DNA of 64,000 nucleotides, taken from Delta-02 sp964513565 (GTDB lineage Bacteria; Desulfobacterota; Syntrophorhabdia; Syntrophorhabdales; Syntrophorhabdaceae). Where the stretch lies: positions 26,301 through 90,300 of the forward strand of contig CAZENE010000010.1 in NCBI GenBank assembly GCA_964513565.1, written 5' to 3'. A program made the position numbers and the translations under genes. This document shows, piece by piece, positions 17,963 through 26,814 of the stretch (position 1 is the stretch's first letter; every line of letters begins with the position of its first letter). The notes under the pieces are model-generated. The model saw nothing but the letters and a program-made list of their open reading frames with translations, did no database searches and was not told where the DNA came from.

Positions 17963-18514
17963 ATGCTAGAAGTCAGGTTTCATGGAAGGGGCGGGCAGGG
18001 GGCTGTTACATCCGCTGAGATCATTGCACAGGCCGCGATCAAACAGGGTATGCGCGCTCAAGCATTCCCCAGTTTCGGGCCGGAGCGCCGCGGTGCACCG
18101 GTACAGGCTTTTTTGCGTGTGTCCGACAAACCGATCAGGCTGAGATCAAAAGTTTACAAGCCCGATAGCGTTCTGATACTCGACCCAACGCTGATCACAT
18201 CCGCAAACCCTACGGCAGGTCTTAAAGAAGGCGGCTTCATTATCATTAATTCAAACAAATCCGTAGAAGAATTGAAGAAAACCTTTCCCGGACAGAATAT
18301 CGTGGCAGTCGACGCGTCAAAGATAGCCAAGGAAGAGCTTGGGGTTCCCATTACGAACACAACCATGCTCGGCGCTCTTGTCCGCGCGACGAAAGTCGTT
18401 GAATTAGAAGCGCTTGAGGAACCTGTCCGCAACCGCTTCGGGGTCAATGGTCAAAAGAATATCAATGCATACACCCGGGCATTTAGCGAAGCCACGATAA
18501 TAGCCGCTGAATAA
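17963..18514 (+). CDS. porG: 2-oxoacid:acceptor oxidoreductase gamma subunit
   Basis: 183 residues, full length for the gamma subunit (POR/KOR family) of ferredoxin-dependent pyruvate or 2-ketoacid oxidoreductases. Signatures are EVRFHGRGGQGAVTSAEIIA at the start, FPSFGPERRGAPVQAF, and a C-terminal MLGALVRATKVV. In the usual four-subunit enzyme this works with delta (ferredoxin), alpha and beta (thiamine diphosphate) subunits. Here none of those is adjacent: cysS precedes it and ade follows after a terminator-like structure. A ribosome binding site AAAAGGAG precedes the ATG. The substrate class cannot be told from this subunit alone. Confidence 0.9.
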   Translation: MLEVRFHGRGGQGAVTSAEIIAQAAIKQGMRAQAFPSFGPERRGAPVQAFLRVSDKPIRLRSKVYKPDSVLILDPTLITSANPTAGLKEGGFIIINSNKSVEELKKTFPGQNIVAVDASKIAKEELGVPITNTTMLGALVRATKVVELEALEEPVRNRFGVNGQKNINAYTRAFSEATIIAAE

Positions 18515-18536
18515 CGGGCAGATATAGAGGCAGTGC

Positions 18537-18618
18537 AAATAGCCGCCAACCGCCTAACGATCGGGAGACAGCACCACGCTTATCCGACCGGTCATTCGGT
18601 GGTCGGCGGCTATTTTTT
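18537..18618 (+). terminator. Long-stem terminator or attenuator ahead of ade
   Basis: The left arm 18537-18554 and right arm 18598-18615 are complementary at 16 of 18 positions (AAATAGCCGCC against GGCGGCTATTT plus inner pairs). A run of six T follows at 18613-18618. The 43-base loop holds CCGACC (18584-18589), which could instead pair with GGTCGG (18601-18606) inside the right arm, giving two mutually exclusive folds. It sits between the porG stop and the ade ribosome binding site. Confidence 0.6.
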
Positions 18619-18652
18619 CGATAAGATTCCCGGTGCTACATGAAAGGAGAGC

Positions 18653-20275
18653 ATGACCAGTGTTTCCGGCAACATCATTGACATTTATAACGAGACCGTC
18701 TTTCCGGGTACTATCCGTATAGTCAACGGAATTATCGTAGGGATCGAGAGGGAGCGATACTGGTATGACAACTATATCCTGCCCGGCTTCGTCGATGCGC
18801 ATATTCACATCGAAAGCTCCATGCTTACCCCCGCAGGCTTTTCTCGGCTCGCCGCAATCCACGGTACGGTGGCTGCAGTATCGGACCCCCACGAAATTGC
18901 GAATATAATGGGTTTGCAGGGGATTAATTACATGATACAAGACGGGGCCGCCGCCCCGTTTGTCTTTTGTTTTGGAGCGCCATCATGTGTCCCGGCAAGC
19001 CCTTTTGAAACGTCAGGTGCGCACATTGGCATTGAGGAAACAGAAATATTGCTGCGCCGGGACGATATTGGGTATCTCGGTGAGATGATGAATTATCCGG
19101 GTGTCATAAACGACGACCCCGAAGTGGTCGCAAAGATAAAGGCTGCCGCGGCACGCGATAAACCGGTTGACGGTCACGCCCCCGGATTGCGGGGGGATGA
19201 ACTTCGAAAATACGTGGAGGCGGGGATATTGACGGAACATGAATGCGTGGATATCAACGAGGCTCGGGAAAAGATATCCCTCGGTATGAAGATTATTATT
19301 CGTGAAGGATCTGCGGCCCGGAACTTTGATGCACTCTGCTTGCTCATAGCAGACCATCCGGAACAATGCATGTTATGTACGGATGATGCGCATCCCGATG
19401 CGCTCGTTCGGGGCCATATCAATATGCTCGTGAAGCGGGCCTTGAGCAACGGCATCGACCTTATGAAAGTTCTTCGATGTGCAAGCCGCAATCCCGTCGA
19501 ACATTACCGGCTCGATGTGGGCTTGCTGCGTGTTTCCGATCCTGCCGATATGATCGTTGTAGACGGCCTGGAATCATTTAATGTCCTGAAAACGATCATA
19601 CATGGACGGACTGTCGCAGAAGATGGGGTATGCAGGGTGGAGCGTGTAGCGGCGATGCCCATCAATGTCTTCAACACGGCGAAAAAAAAGCCGGATGATT
19701 TCAATATCCCCAAAAGGTCCGCAAAAATTCGGATCATAGAAGTCATTGAAGGCCAGATCGTAACCGACTCAGCCAGTGGTGATGTCCCGGTCAAGGACGG
19801 GAAAGTGATATGCGATACGAAACGGGACCTGCTTAAAATATCGGTCGTAAACCGCTATTCAGATGAACCTCCCGCGGTTGCTTTCGTACGGGGTTTCAAT
19901 TTGAAGAAAGGCGCGATCGCTTCGTCAATCGCGCACGATTGCCATAATGTAATCGCGGTGGGCACATCCGATAGTATGGTGTGCGAGGCCGTGAACTGTG
20001 TTATCGAAAAAAAAGGAGGGATCTCGCTCGTATCCGATGATATGAAGATGGTACTTTCCCTTCCTATAGCTGGCATCATGTCCGATGAAGACGGCCATGA
20101 TGTCGCACGAAAATACAGCCGCATGAACATGCTTGCCCATGAACTGGGATGCACCCTTGATGCTCCATTTATGACACTGTCTTTTATGGCGCTCGTCGTT
20201 ATTCCCCGGCTTAAACTTAGCGACAGAGGGTTGTTCGACGGAGAACGTTTTGCGTTTACGGATCTTTTTATTTAA
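18653..20275 (+). CDS. ade: Adenine deaminase
   Basis: Hydrolyses adenine to hypoxanthine and ammonia for purine salvage (amidohydrolase superfamily, binuclear metal). The 540 residues cover the full family length. The metal-binding motif PGFVDAHIHIESSML is near residues 44-58, then VSDPHEIANI, VDGHAPGL, TEHECV and CTDDAHPD. The C-terminal adenine-deaminase-specific region has IAHDCHNVIAVGT. The start has AAAGGAG upstream. The gene lies behind a terminator-like structure, which suggests regulation by attenuation, though I do not recognise a known purine riboswitch there. Confidence 0.95.
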   Translation: MTSVSGNIIDIYNETVFPGTIRIVNGIIVGIERERYWYDNYILPGFVDAHIHIESSMLTPAGFSRLAAIHGTVAAVSDPHEIANIMGLQGINYMIQDGAAAPFVFCFGAPSCVPASPFETSGAHIGIEETEILLRRDDIGYLGEMMNYPGVINDDPEVVAKIKAAAARDKPVDGHAPGLRGDELRKYVEAGILTEHECVDINEAREKISLGMKIIIREGSAARNFDALCLLIADHPEQCMLCTDDAHPDALVRGHINMLVKRALSNGIDLMKVLRCASRNPVEHYRLDVGLLRVSDPADMIVVDGLESFNVLKTIIHGRTVAEDGVCRVERVAAMPINVFNTAKKKPDDFNIPKRSAKIRIIEVIEGQIVTDSASGDVPVKDGKVICDTKRDLLKISVVNRYSDEPPAVAFVRGFNLKKGAIASSIAHDCHNVIAVGTSDSMVCEAVNCVIEKKGGISLVSDDMKMVLSLPIAGIMSDEDGHDVARKYSRMNMLAHELGCTLDAPFMTLSFMALVVIPRLKLSDRGLFDGERFAFTDLFI

Positions 20276-20283
20276 ATAATCAC

Positions 20284-22056
20284 TCAGGATACTGTTTTGA
20301 TAAAGGCCGCCACCAGATCGGGGTCGAATTGGCTGCCAGCGCATTGCTCCAGTTCCTTAAGGGCTTTTTTCTTAGAAATTGGCTTTCGGTGGGGCCGCCC
20401 GCCTGTCATCGCCTCAAACGCGTCCGCCACGGCCATGATACGGCTTTCCAGGGGAATATCCTCGCCCGAGATTCCGAGGGGATACCCTCCCCCATTCCAC
20501 CATTCATGATGCTTCAGGATATATTCTGCAATATGTGACAGGCTGGCCGACGATTGGGCAATGCGATGGCCTATATCGCAATGCTTCCGCATTTCAACAA
20601 GCTCGTCCTGCGTGAAGCTTCCTTCTTTAAGGATCGTGCGATGATGAATGCTGATGTTGCCTATGTCATGGAATTGGGCAAGAAGAACAAGGTCCTTCAA
20701 CCGTTTCTCGGCTAAACCCACAGCATTTCCCAAGACCGTTACCAGTTGCTTAAGCCGTCGTGCCGAATGCCGCGTCGTAATGCCTTTATCTTCTATGGTG
20801 CTTAAAAGGTTTCTCACGATCACGCCGCGGAACTGCTGGCTCCCGAACAGTTTTTCCCTGTACATGCTATTGTCCGATTCCCTGTACAACTCAGCCATGC
20901 TTTGCCCGGGACCGCTCCGGATCGAAAAGCCAATCGATATCCCGAGAGGAAGACGATGATTTTTCTTGTTATAATCAGCCACGCTGCCTTTTATTCTCAA
21001 GCACATCTCTTCGACCTTTGGCCGCGGGGTATTGGGTAGAAGGACAGCGAATTCATCACCGCCGACTCGGGCAACGACGTCATTTTCACGAAAGGACCTT
21101 CTGATGATCTGTGAGGCCCGGGCGAGCAGTTCATCTCCTTTTTCATGTCCCAGCGTATCATTGATCAATTTGAGCCCGTCTATATCGCACATAATAAGGC
21201 CGATCGATTCAAAGCGGTTGTTGTCCAGGCGATGCATCTCCTCTTCGAAATATGCCCGGTTATACAGGCCTGTCAGGGGATCGTGAAGGCTGAGATATTT
21301 CAGTTTCTCTTCGGTCTTTTTTATGTCCGTAATGTCTTTAGATATTACGGCGATACATTTTATTTCCGAAGTTCTCGGGTCCGTTATCGGGCTCAAGGTC
21401 CTTAAGCTGCATCGTTTCCCCTTGTTGCTCTTGTGTTCGTAGCTCAGCGATGTTCCCCATTCAAACACCTTTTCAACATAGCCGGTGAAATCCAGGGTAT
21501 CGTCGACATTATGAAAATCGGCATAACGTCTGCCAATAATATCGGATTCAGGGGCAGACAGCCGGTTCACCACCTGTCTGTTAACGAAAAGATATGTACA
21601 GTCCCGGTCGATCATATATACCGAATCATCGGTTGATTCTATGAGGGAACGGTATTTCTCCTCGCTCATACTGATCCGTTTCCCGGCTTTTACATATTCG
21701 GTAATATCGATAAATGACAGGAACGTATACGCGACGCCGTTCACCCGGTTGCGGATTATCAGAACATCCTTAAGCGACCCGTCCTTCGACGCCAGCTTGA
21801 AATCGGTGCTCCGGGCCGCATTGCTTTTATTGCAATCGACGAATTCCTGGTGTTCTTTCACTTTGGTTAGGTCGCGGTTAATTACGAGCTCGGGCCATTT
21901 TTTCTTTGAGATTTCGGTCTTTTTGTATCCTGAAAGCTTGAGGAATTGCCGGTTCGCATGGAATATCGCACCTTCCTTATCGGCTAGTATTGCCGCAATC
22001 TCTGACGATTCAAAAAAGGTCTGATAAAGAGTGGTGTCCGGGTTTTGTTGGGCCAT
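20284..22056 (-). CDS. PAS-PAS-GGDEF-HD-GYP c-di-GMP signalling protein
   Basis: A 590-residue soluble protein that could both make and break cyclic di-GMP. Two PAS sensor domains (about 12-120 and 135-255) precede a GGDEF domain with an intact GGDEF motif at 332-336 and the product-inhibition site REND five residues before it. The C-terminal HD-GYP phosphodiesterase has HDIGN at 463-467, HHEWWNGGGYPLG near 515 and the metal ligand region VADAFEAM. All key residues are present, so both activities are plausible. There is no membrane segment; the PAS domains probably sense a cytoplasmic cue such as redox state. It converges with ade across eight bases. Confidence 0.93.
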   Translation of the reverse strand: MAQQNPDTTLYQTFFESSEIAAILADKEGAIFHANRQFLKLSGYKKTEISKKKWPELVINRDLTKVKEHQEFVDCNKSNAARSTDFKLASKDGSLKDVLIIRNRVNGVAYTFLSFIDITEYVKAGKRISMSEEKYRSLIESTDDSVYMIDRDCTYLFVNRQVVNRLSAPESDIIGRRYADFHNVDDTLDFTGYVEKVFEWGTSLSYEHKSNKGKRCSLRTLSPITDPRTSEIKCIAVISKDITDIKKTEEKLKYLSLHDPLTGLYNRAYFEEEMHRLDNNRFESIGLIMCDIDGLKLINDTLGHEKGDELLARASQIIRRSFRENDVVARVGGDEFAVLLPNTPRPKVEEMCLRIKGSVADYNKKNHRLPLGISIGFSIRSGPGQSMAELYRESDNSMYREKLFGSQQFRGVIVRNLLSTIEDKGITTRHSARRLKQLVTVLGNAVGLAEKRLKDLVLLAQFHDIGNISIHHRTILKEGSFTQDELVEMRKHCDIGHRIAQSSASLSHIAEYILKHHEWWNGGGYPLGISGEDIPLESRIMAVADAFEAMTGGRPHRKPISKKKALKELEQCAGSQFDPDLVAAFIKTVS

Positions 22057-22127
22057 GCCGTAAACTCGTCCGATTATATCATGCGTATAACATCATTTCC
22101 ATTGTTATACCCTTGTCAGATATTTTT

Positions 22128-23531
22128 TCATTCGTTCGGTTCCTTGAATATCTTACCGGGATTTAAGATCCCCTTCGGGTCGAATGCATCTTTTATCCGT
22201 TTCATGAGCGGCAAGGCCTCACCAGTCAATTGCAGGGGGAGATAATCCATCACAGTCAAACCCACCCCATGTTCGCCCGTGAGCGAGCCTCCCATTTCAA
22301 TTGCCTTGCGATAGATCTTTTCAAGCAGGCTATACGCCTCATGAAGTTCGGTGAAGTTCCTCCTCCGGTAAAGGATCGTGACGTGAAGATTGCCATCCCC
22401 CGCATGACCATAGGTTGCGATCCGCAGTGCATCGCTGTGTTTGAGGCCCTGAACGAACCGGACGAAAAAAGGGAGCTTGTACCGGGGAACGGCAACATCC
22501 GCTTCCAGGTGGTCTTTTCCCAAGGCCTTTAAGGAGGACAGCACTTCCCTGCGCGAAAGCCAGAATCTGTCGGCTTCGGCACTGTCCGCAGCGAGACGCA
22601 CATCGCATGTACCCGGGAAGTTTTTACACAAGGGATAAATCTCGCTGGCCTCCTCATTTATCGCTTTTTCATTATGGCCATCCACTTCGATGAGCACCAT
22701 GGCGGCGGAGGTCCGATTAAGTGGGATGTTCAGGTGATCGGCAACAGTGTTTATTGCAATTGTATCCATGAGCTCAACCGCACAGGGCAGGATGCCGGTC
22801 CTAAATACCGCCACAATAAGGTCGGCCGCGGAAGCCAGGTTATCGAGATACGCGACAATCGTCCTGCGGAGACGCGGTTTCGCAAGTATGCGCAAAGTTA
22901 TTTTTGTTATTATTGCCAGTGTGCCTTCAGAACCGGTGATGAGCGAGACAAGATCATATCCTGCGACATTCTTCAGGGTCTTTCCGCCAAGGGTTATTAA
23001 CTCTCCTGACGGGAGCACCGCTTCGATTCCGCGGACGTAATCCCTGGTCACACCGTACTTTACGGCCCTCGTATATCCTGCGTTTTCCGCTACATTCCCG
23101 CCCAGAGTGCTGTCGACGGTGCTTGACGGGTCGGGAGGGAAGAACAGTCCCCGCTCGTCGAGTGCCTTTTGAAGAGAGCTCGATATGACCCCGGGCTCTA
23201 CAACCGCAAACATATTTGCCTCATCGATTTCAAGAATACGGTTCATCCGCGATAGGGACAGAACTACTCCCCCGTTTACCGGCACCGCACCGCCTGACAG
23301 GCCCGTCTTTCCTCCTTGAGGGGTGATAGCGACCTTATGCCTCGAGCAGCATTGCGCTATGCGTGACACCTGTTCCGTATTCTCCGGCAGGACAGCAGCC
23401 TGCGGCAAAGAATGCCTTTCCGTCGCATCATAGGAAAAATGAGGCAGGTTGCCGCTGTCGATGATTATCTGATCCTCTTTAAGGAATTCCCCGATCTCGC
23501 GTAAAAAATTGTTGAAGTCCATCTCCGTCAA
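22128..23531 (-). CDS. glcD: FAD-linked oxidoreductase, GlcD / D-lactate dehydrogenase type
   Basis: 467 residues with an N-terminal FAD-binding (PCMH-type) domain, including ITPQGGKTGLSGGAVPVNGG and the FAD contacts DPSSTVDSTLGGNVAENAGY, then a C-terminal FAD-oxidase domain with GHAGDGNLHVTILY and GGSLTGEHGVG. These are the hallmarks of the glycolate oxidase subunit GlcD and of D-lactate dehydrogenases. The usual partners GlcE and the iron-sulfur GlcF are not next to it, so the physiological 2-hydroxyacid and the electron acceptor are unknown. It lies downstream of the M24 peptidase on the same strand, about 200 bases away. Confidence 0.9.
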   Translation of the reverse strand: MTEMDFNNFLREIGEFLKEDQIIIDSGNLPHFSYDATERHSLPQAAVLPENTEQVSRIAQCCSRHKVAITPQGGKTGLSGGAVPVNGGVVLSLSRMNRILEIDEANMFAVVEPGVISSSLQKALDERGLFFPPDPSSTVDSTLGGNVAENAGYTRAVKYGVTRDYVRGIEAVLPSGELITLGGKTLKNVAGYDLVSLITGSEGTLAIITKITLRILAKPRLRRTIVAYLDNLASAADLIVAVFRTGILPCAVELMDTIAINTVADHLNIPLNRTSAAMVLIEVDGHNEKAINEEASEIYPLCKNFPGTCDVRLAADSAEADRFWLSRREVLSSLKALGKDHLEADVAVPRYKLPFFVRFVQGLKHSDALRIATYGHAGDGNLHVTILYRRRNFTELHEAYSLLEKIYRKAIEMGGSLTGEHGVGLTVMDYLPLQLTGEALPLMKRIKDAFDPKGILNPGKIFKEPNE

Positions 23532-23732
23532 TTATATCCGCAGGGCTTTGACGCTGCAATGAAATTGCTCACGGTGTTAGTTTTACGGCATGAGCCGGGG
23601 ATGGATTAGCCGGATGACATTGTTCAGTTCGGCATCCAATGCTAGGCCGGGATCGATCTTGTCACCGGGAAGCTTACCTGAGACGTCAAGCAGATTTGAA
23701 GCACTGCCGCCCTTTGCCAGTCCAGCTCTTGA

Positions 23733-24935
23733 TCAAACGTATACTATATCGAGCGGTGTTTTGGTAAGCCTTTCCAGTCGGCCCTTTCTTACAACAAAAT
23801 CGACCTCAATTCCAATCGCTCCCTCACCGGGGAAAATGAATTTAGGCTCAAAAGCAAAGATCATCCCTTCCTTGAGTATCATCTTATGGCGGGGAGTGAT
23901 GACGGGCAATTCATTGATCTCAAGTCCGAGGCCATGGCCGATGAACGACACCTGCCCTTCTCCATGTCCCATAAAGTGATCTTCAAGGCCGGCCGTTTTG
24001 ACACGCTCGAATGCCCTGCCGAAGATCTCCGTGGCATCGGTGCCTTCTTTTGCGAAGGCCATTGTCTCTTCGATAATATCCCGGGAAACCTCAAACGGTT
24101 TATGGAATATTTCCTTCAAAGGCGCCGTTGCGTATGCACGCGTCTCGTCCGTGATATACCCGTTGTAACCTCCGCCGTAGTCTATGATGACGGGTATTCC
24201 GTGCCTCACTACATTAGCGGACGCACCCTGAGCGATAGCATGCGTGAGGCCGATGCCGGATATCGGTACATCGGCTCCGGACGTAATCGTTGTCGAATAT
24301 CCGTGGGTAACGTAGCAACTCATCATCTCCTGGTTCAGGCCGCGCATTCTTAAGAATCCCTGATGCCCCCATTTCCTGCCCTCGGCAACGAGTTCGGCAT
24401 CGATATCCACCTCGCGGATACCCTCTTTGACGATTGTTTTTGCCTTCTCAAACACCCGTTCACAAATCTCGCCCGATCTTCTCAGCTGGTTTATCTCGAA
24501 TTCGCTTTTGACGAGCCTGCAATCCCGGATGATCGCGGACAGGTCGTCCACATTAGCAAGGCCGAGCAGAGATTTCCATCTCTCGCATATGGCGACGGGA
24601 ACGACATCAAGCTCCATTGCACAGTGTGCCGGGAACATCTTTTTTTCGAGGAGCATGCCTCTGACCTCTTTATCGCGCTTAATGGGTATTATATCGAGGG
24701 GTGTTTCCGCCTGTGCGCGATAGATGCTTTTTTCAACGAAGAACGCGGGGCCGTGTTCAGCGGATACGGTAAGGACGCCGCGCTGAAGCGTCCCTGTGAA
24801 ATACAGGATATCGACGTTCTGGAGAATGATCGCAAGTTCTATCCCCTGTGCCGCCATCCCCCTGCGGAGCTTGTCGATCCTCGAATCGATCTCTTCCCTC
24901 GGTGTCAGATCACCGGTGTTTAGCGTCTTCAACAT
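23733..24935 (-). CDS. M24 family metallopeptidase (Xaa-Pro aminopeptidase-like)
   Basis: 400 residues with a creatinase-type N-terminal domain and a pita-bread catalytic domain. Putative metal ligands are in IIDYGGGYNGYITDETRAYA (two Asp), GHGLGLEINELP (His), AFEPKF (Glu) and IGIEVDFVV (Glu), so the site is complete. It probably removes residues ahead of proline in cytoplasmic peptides, though creatinase-like members act on other substrates. Its start overlaps the end of proS by 26 bases, implying translational coupling. The frame stays open for 49 codons past the TGA stop (see findings). Confidence 0.9.
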   Translation of the reverse strand: MLKTLNTGDLTPREEIDSRIDKLRRGMAAQGIELAIILQNVDILYFTGTLQRGVLTVSAEHGPAFFVEKSIYRAQAETPLDIIPIKRDKEVRGMLLEKKMFPAHCAMELDVVPVAICERWKSLLGLANVDDLSAIIRDCRLVKSEFEINQLRRSGEICERVFEKAKTIVKEGIREVDIDAELVAEGRKWGHQGFLRMRGLNQEMMSCYVTHGYSTTITSGADVPISGIGLTHAIAQGASANVVRHGIPVIIDYGGGYNGYITDETRAYATAPLKEIFHKPFEVSRDIIEETMAFAKEGTDATEIFGRAFERVKTAGLEDHFMGHGEGQVSFIGHGLGLEINELPVITPRHKMILKEGMIFAFEPKFIFPGEGAIGIEVDFVVRKGRLERLTKTPLDIVYV

Positions 24936-26625
24936 AGCGTATGATCCTCCCGGCTGCCTCTGCTACAGGCACCTTTTCAAATTCTTTGCTTTCGCGTCTT
25001 TTTATCTCGACAATGCCTTCTTTCAGCCCGCGTTCCCCTATGGTTACCCGCAGCGGTATCCCGATCAGGTCGCAATCCTTGAATTTAACGCCCGGACGTT
25101 CGTCCCGGTCGTCCATTATCACGTCTATGCCATTATGCAAAAGCTCGTCGTATATTGCCCGGGCGACGTCCATACTCCCGGCGTGGCCCGTATTCACGGG
25201 AAGGATATCAACCTCGAACGGGGCAATGGGCAGGGGAAGTATCATGCCGTTCAGATCATTTCCCTGTTCGATGGCTGCCGCGACAGTCCTTCCGACGCCG
25301 ATTCCATAGCACCCCATGATCATGTATTGTTCCTTTCCTTCACTGTCAAGAAACGTCGCATTCATGGCCTGCGAGTATTTCAGGCCGAGCTTGAAGATGT
25401 GCCCGACCTCTATGCCGCGTGTCGCAACGAGTTTGCCGGTATCGCACCGGGGGCATTTGTCTCCGGCAACGGCAACCTTTATATCGTAAAAACCTTTCAC
25501 GGAGAGATCGCACAGATTGGCGTCTACAAAGTGGAAGTCGCGCTCATTTCCCCCGACCACGAAGTTTTCCATGAATTTGAGGTCCATGTCCGCATAAACG
25601 GGTATGTTAAGACCTATAGGGCCGGAGAAGCCCAGCGGGCCTCCCGTGACCTCCTCGATTGTCCGCTCGTCTGCAAGCTCAAGCTCATCGAGTTTCAGGA
25701 GGTTCTTCAATTTGGTGTCGTTTATTTCGCGGTCGCCGCGCACAAGGACCCCGATCGTTCCCCGATCGGTGTTGTAAATGATCGTCTTAAGGAGCCTGTC
25801 CGGTGTTATCCCGAGGAATTTTGAAATCTCTTCTATTTTGCGCTGGCCCGGTGTGGGAACGCGCCTGTGCAGTCCGATCTTCGGTCCCGACGCTTCTTTC
25901 CCCGTGCTGCCGACCTCGGCTCGTTCTAGGTTTGCCGCATATCCACATGCATCGCAGGATATTATCACATCCTCACCCGTATCCGCGAGCACCATGAATT
26001 CATGGGAGAAGCTCCCCCCGATCTGGCCGGTGTCTGCTTCCACGACGCGGAACTCGAACCCGCACCGCTTAAATATGCTGACATACGCTTCGTACATTTC
26101 CTTGTAGCTCATTTCAGCTGAAGGCTCGTCCGCATCAAAGGTGTAGGCGTCTTTCATCGAAAATTCGCGCGAACGCATTATCCCGAACCGGGGGCGTATC
26201 TCGTCACGGAATTTGTTCTGTATCTGATATAAATTGACGGGAAGGTCCTTATAAGATTTTACCTCCCGCCTCACGAGATCGGTAACAACCTCCTCGTGAG
26301 TGGGGCCGAGGCATAGTTCGCGGTTATTGCGGTCGACAAAACGAAGGAGTTCCTTGCCGTACTTTTCCCATCGGGTGCTCTCCACCCAAAGCTCCTTCGG
26401 CTGCACGGCGGGCATGAGGATCTCCTGTGCACCTTTTTTATTCATTTCTTCACGGATGATCTGCTCCACTTTCCTCAGCGATCGTAAGCCCAGAGGAAGC
26501 CAGGTGTATACGCCGGACGCGAGGCGCCTTATGAACCCGGCCCGAAGCATCAGCCGGTGGCTTGCAACGTCGGCCTCCTTCGGGTCTTCTTTCACTGTCG
26601 GGATGAACATTTTGGAAAACAGCAT
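24910..26625 (-). CDS. proS: Prolyl-tRNA synthetase
   Basis: Class II synthetase charging tRNA-Pro. I start it at 26625 (571 residues) because MLFSKMFIPTVKEDPKEADV is the standard bacterial N-terminus; an open extension to 26733 has no family resemblance. Class II motifs appear as LPLGLRSLRKVEQIIREEM, FRDEIRPRFGIMRSREFSMK and GCYGIGVGRTVAA. The central insertion of about 180 residues with FSGPIGLNIPVYADMD is the editing domain that clears mischarged alanine, so this is the bacterial type. It overlaps the M24 peptidase start. Confidence 0.97.
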   Translation of the reverse strand: MLFSKMFIPTVKEDPKEADVASHRLMLRAGFIRRLASGVYTWLPLGLRSLRKVEQIIREEMNKKGAQEILMPAVQPKELWVESTRWEKYGKELLRFVDRNNRELCLGPTHEEVVTDLVRREVKSYKDLPVNLYQIQNKFRDEIRPRFGIMRSREFSMKDAYTFDADEPSAEMSYKEMYEAYVSIFKRCGFEFRVVEADTGQIGGSFSHEFMVLADTGEDVIISCDACGYAANLERAEVGSTGKEASGPKIGLHRRVPTPGQRKIEEISKFLGITPDRLLKTIIYNTDRGTIGVLVRGDREINDTKLKNLLKLDELELADERTIEEVTGGPLGFSGPIGLNIPVYADMDLKFMENFVVGGNERDFHFVDANLCDLSVKGFYDIKVAVAGDKCPRCDTGKLVATRGIEVGHIFKLGLKYSQAMNATFLDSEGKEQYMIMGCYGIGVGRTVAAAIEQGNDLNGMILPLPIAPFEVDILPVNTGHAGSMDVARAIYDELLHNGIDVIMDDRDERPGVKFKDCDLIGIPLRVTIGERGLKEGIVEIKRRESKEFEKVPVAEAAGRIIRYVEDAKHR

Positions 26626-26814
26626 GATTGCTCCTTCAGATTGGTTTGAAATCCAACAACGCCTACAGCCAAGAGGCGCATAATTACGGAAGATTTGGTG
26701 TACAGGTCTCAAAAAGCTGTGAAAATCTACCATGATTTGACGTTTCGGGCAAGACTCGACTTGAACAAGCGAAAGGCGTAAGGCGAGAAAACCTTTCCGG
26801 TGAAAGTCGGCGAG

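Noticed and set aside
18515..18652. Purine riboswitch before ade
   Set aside because: The conserved three-way-junction core of the purine riboswitch is not visible; only competing hairpins are.
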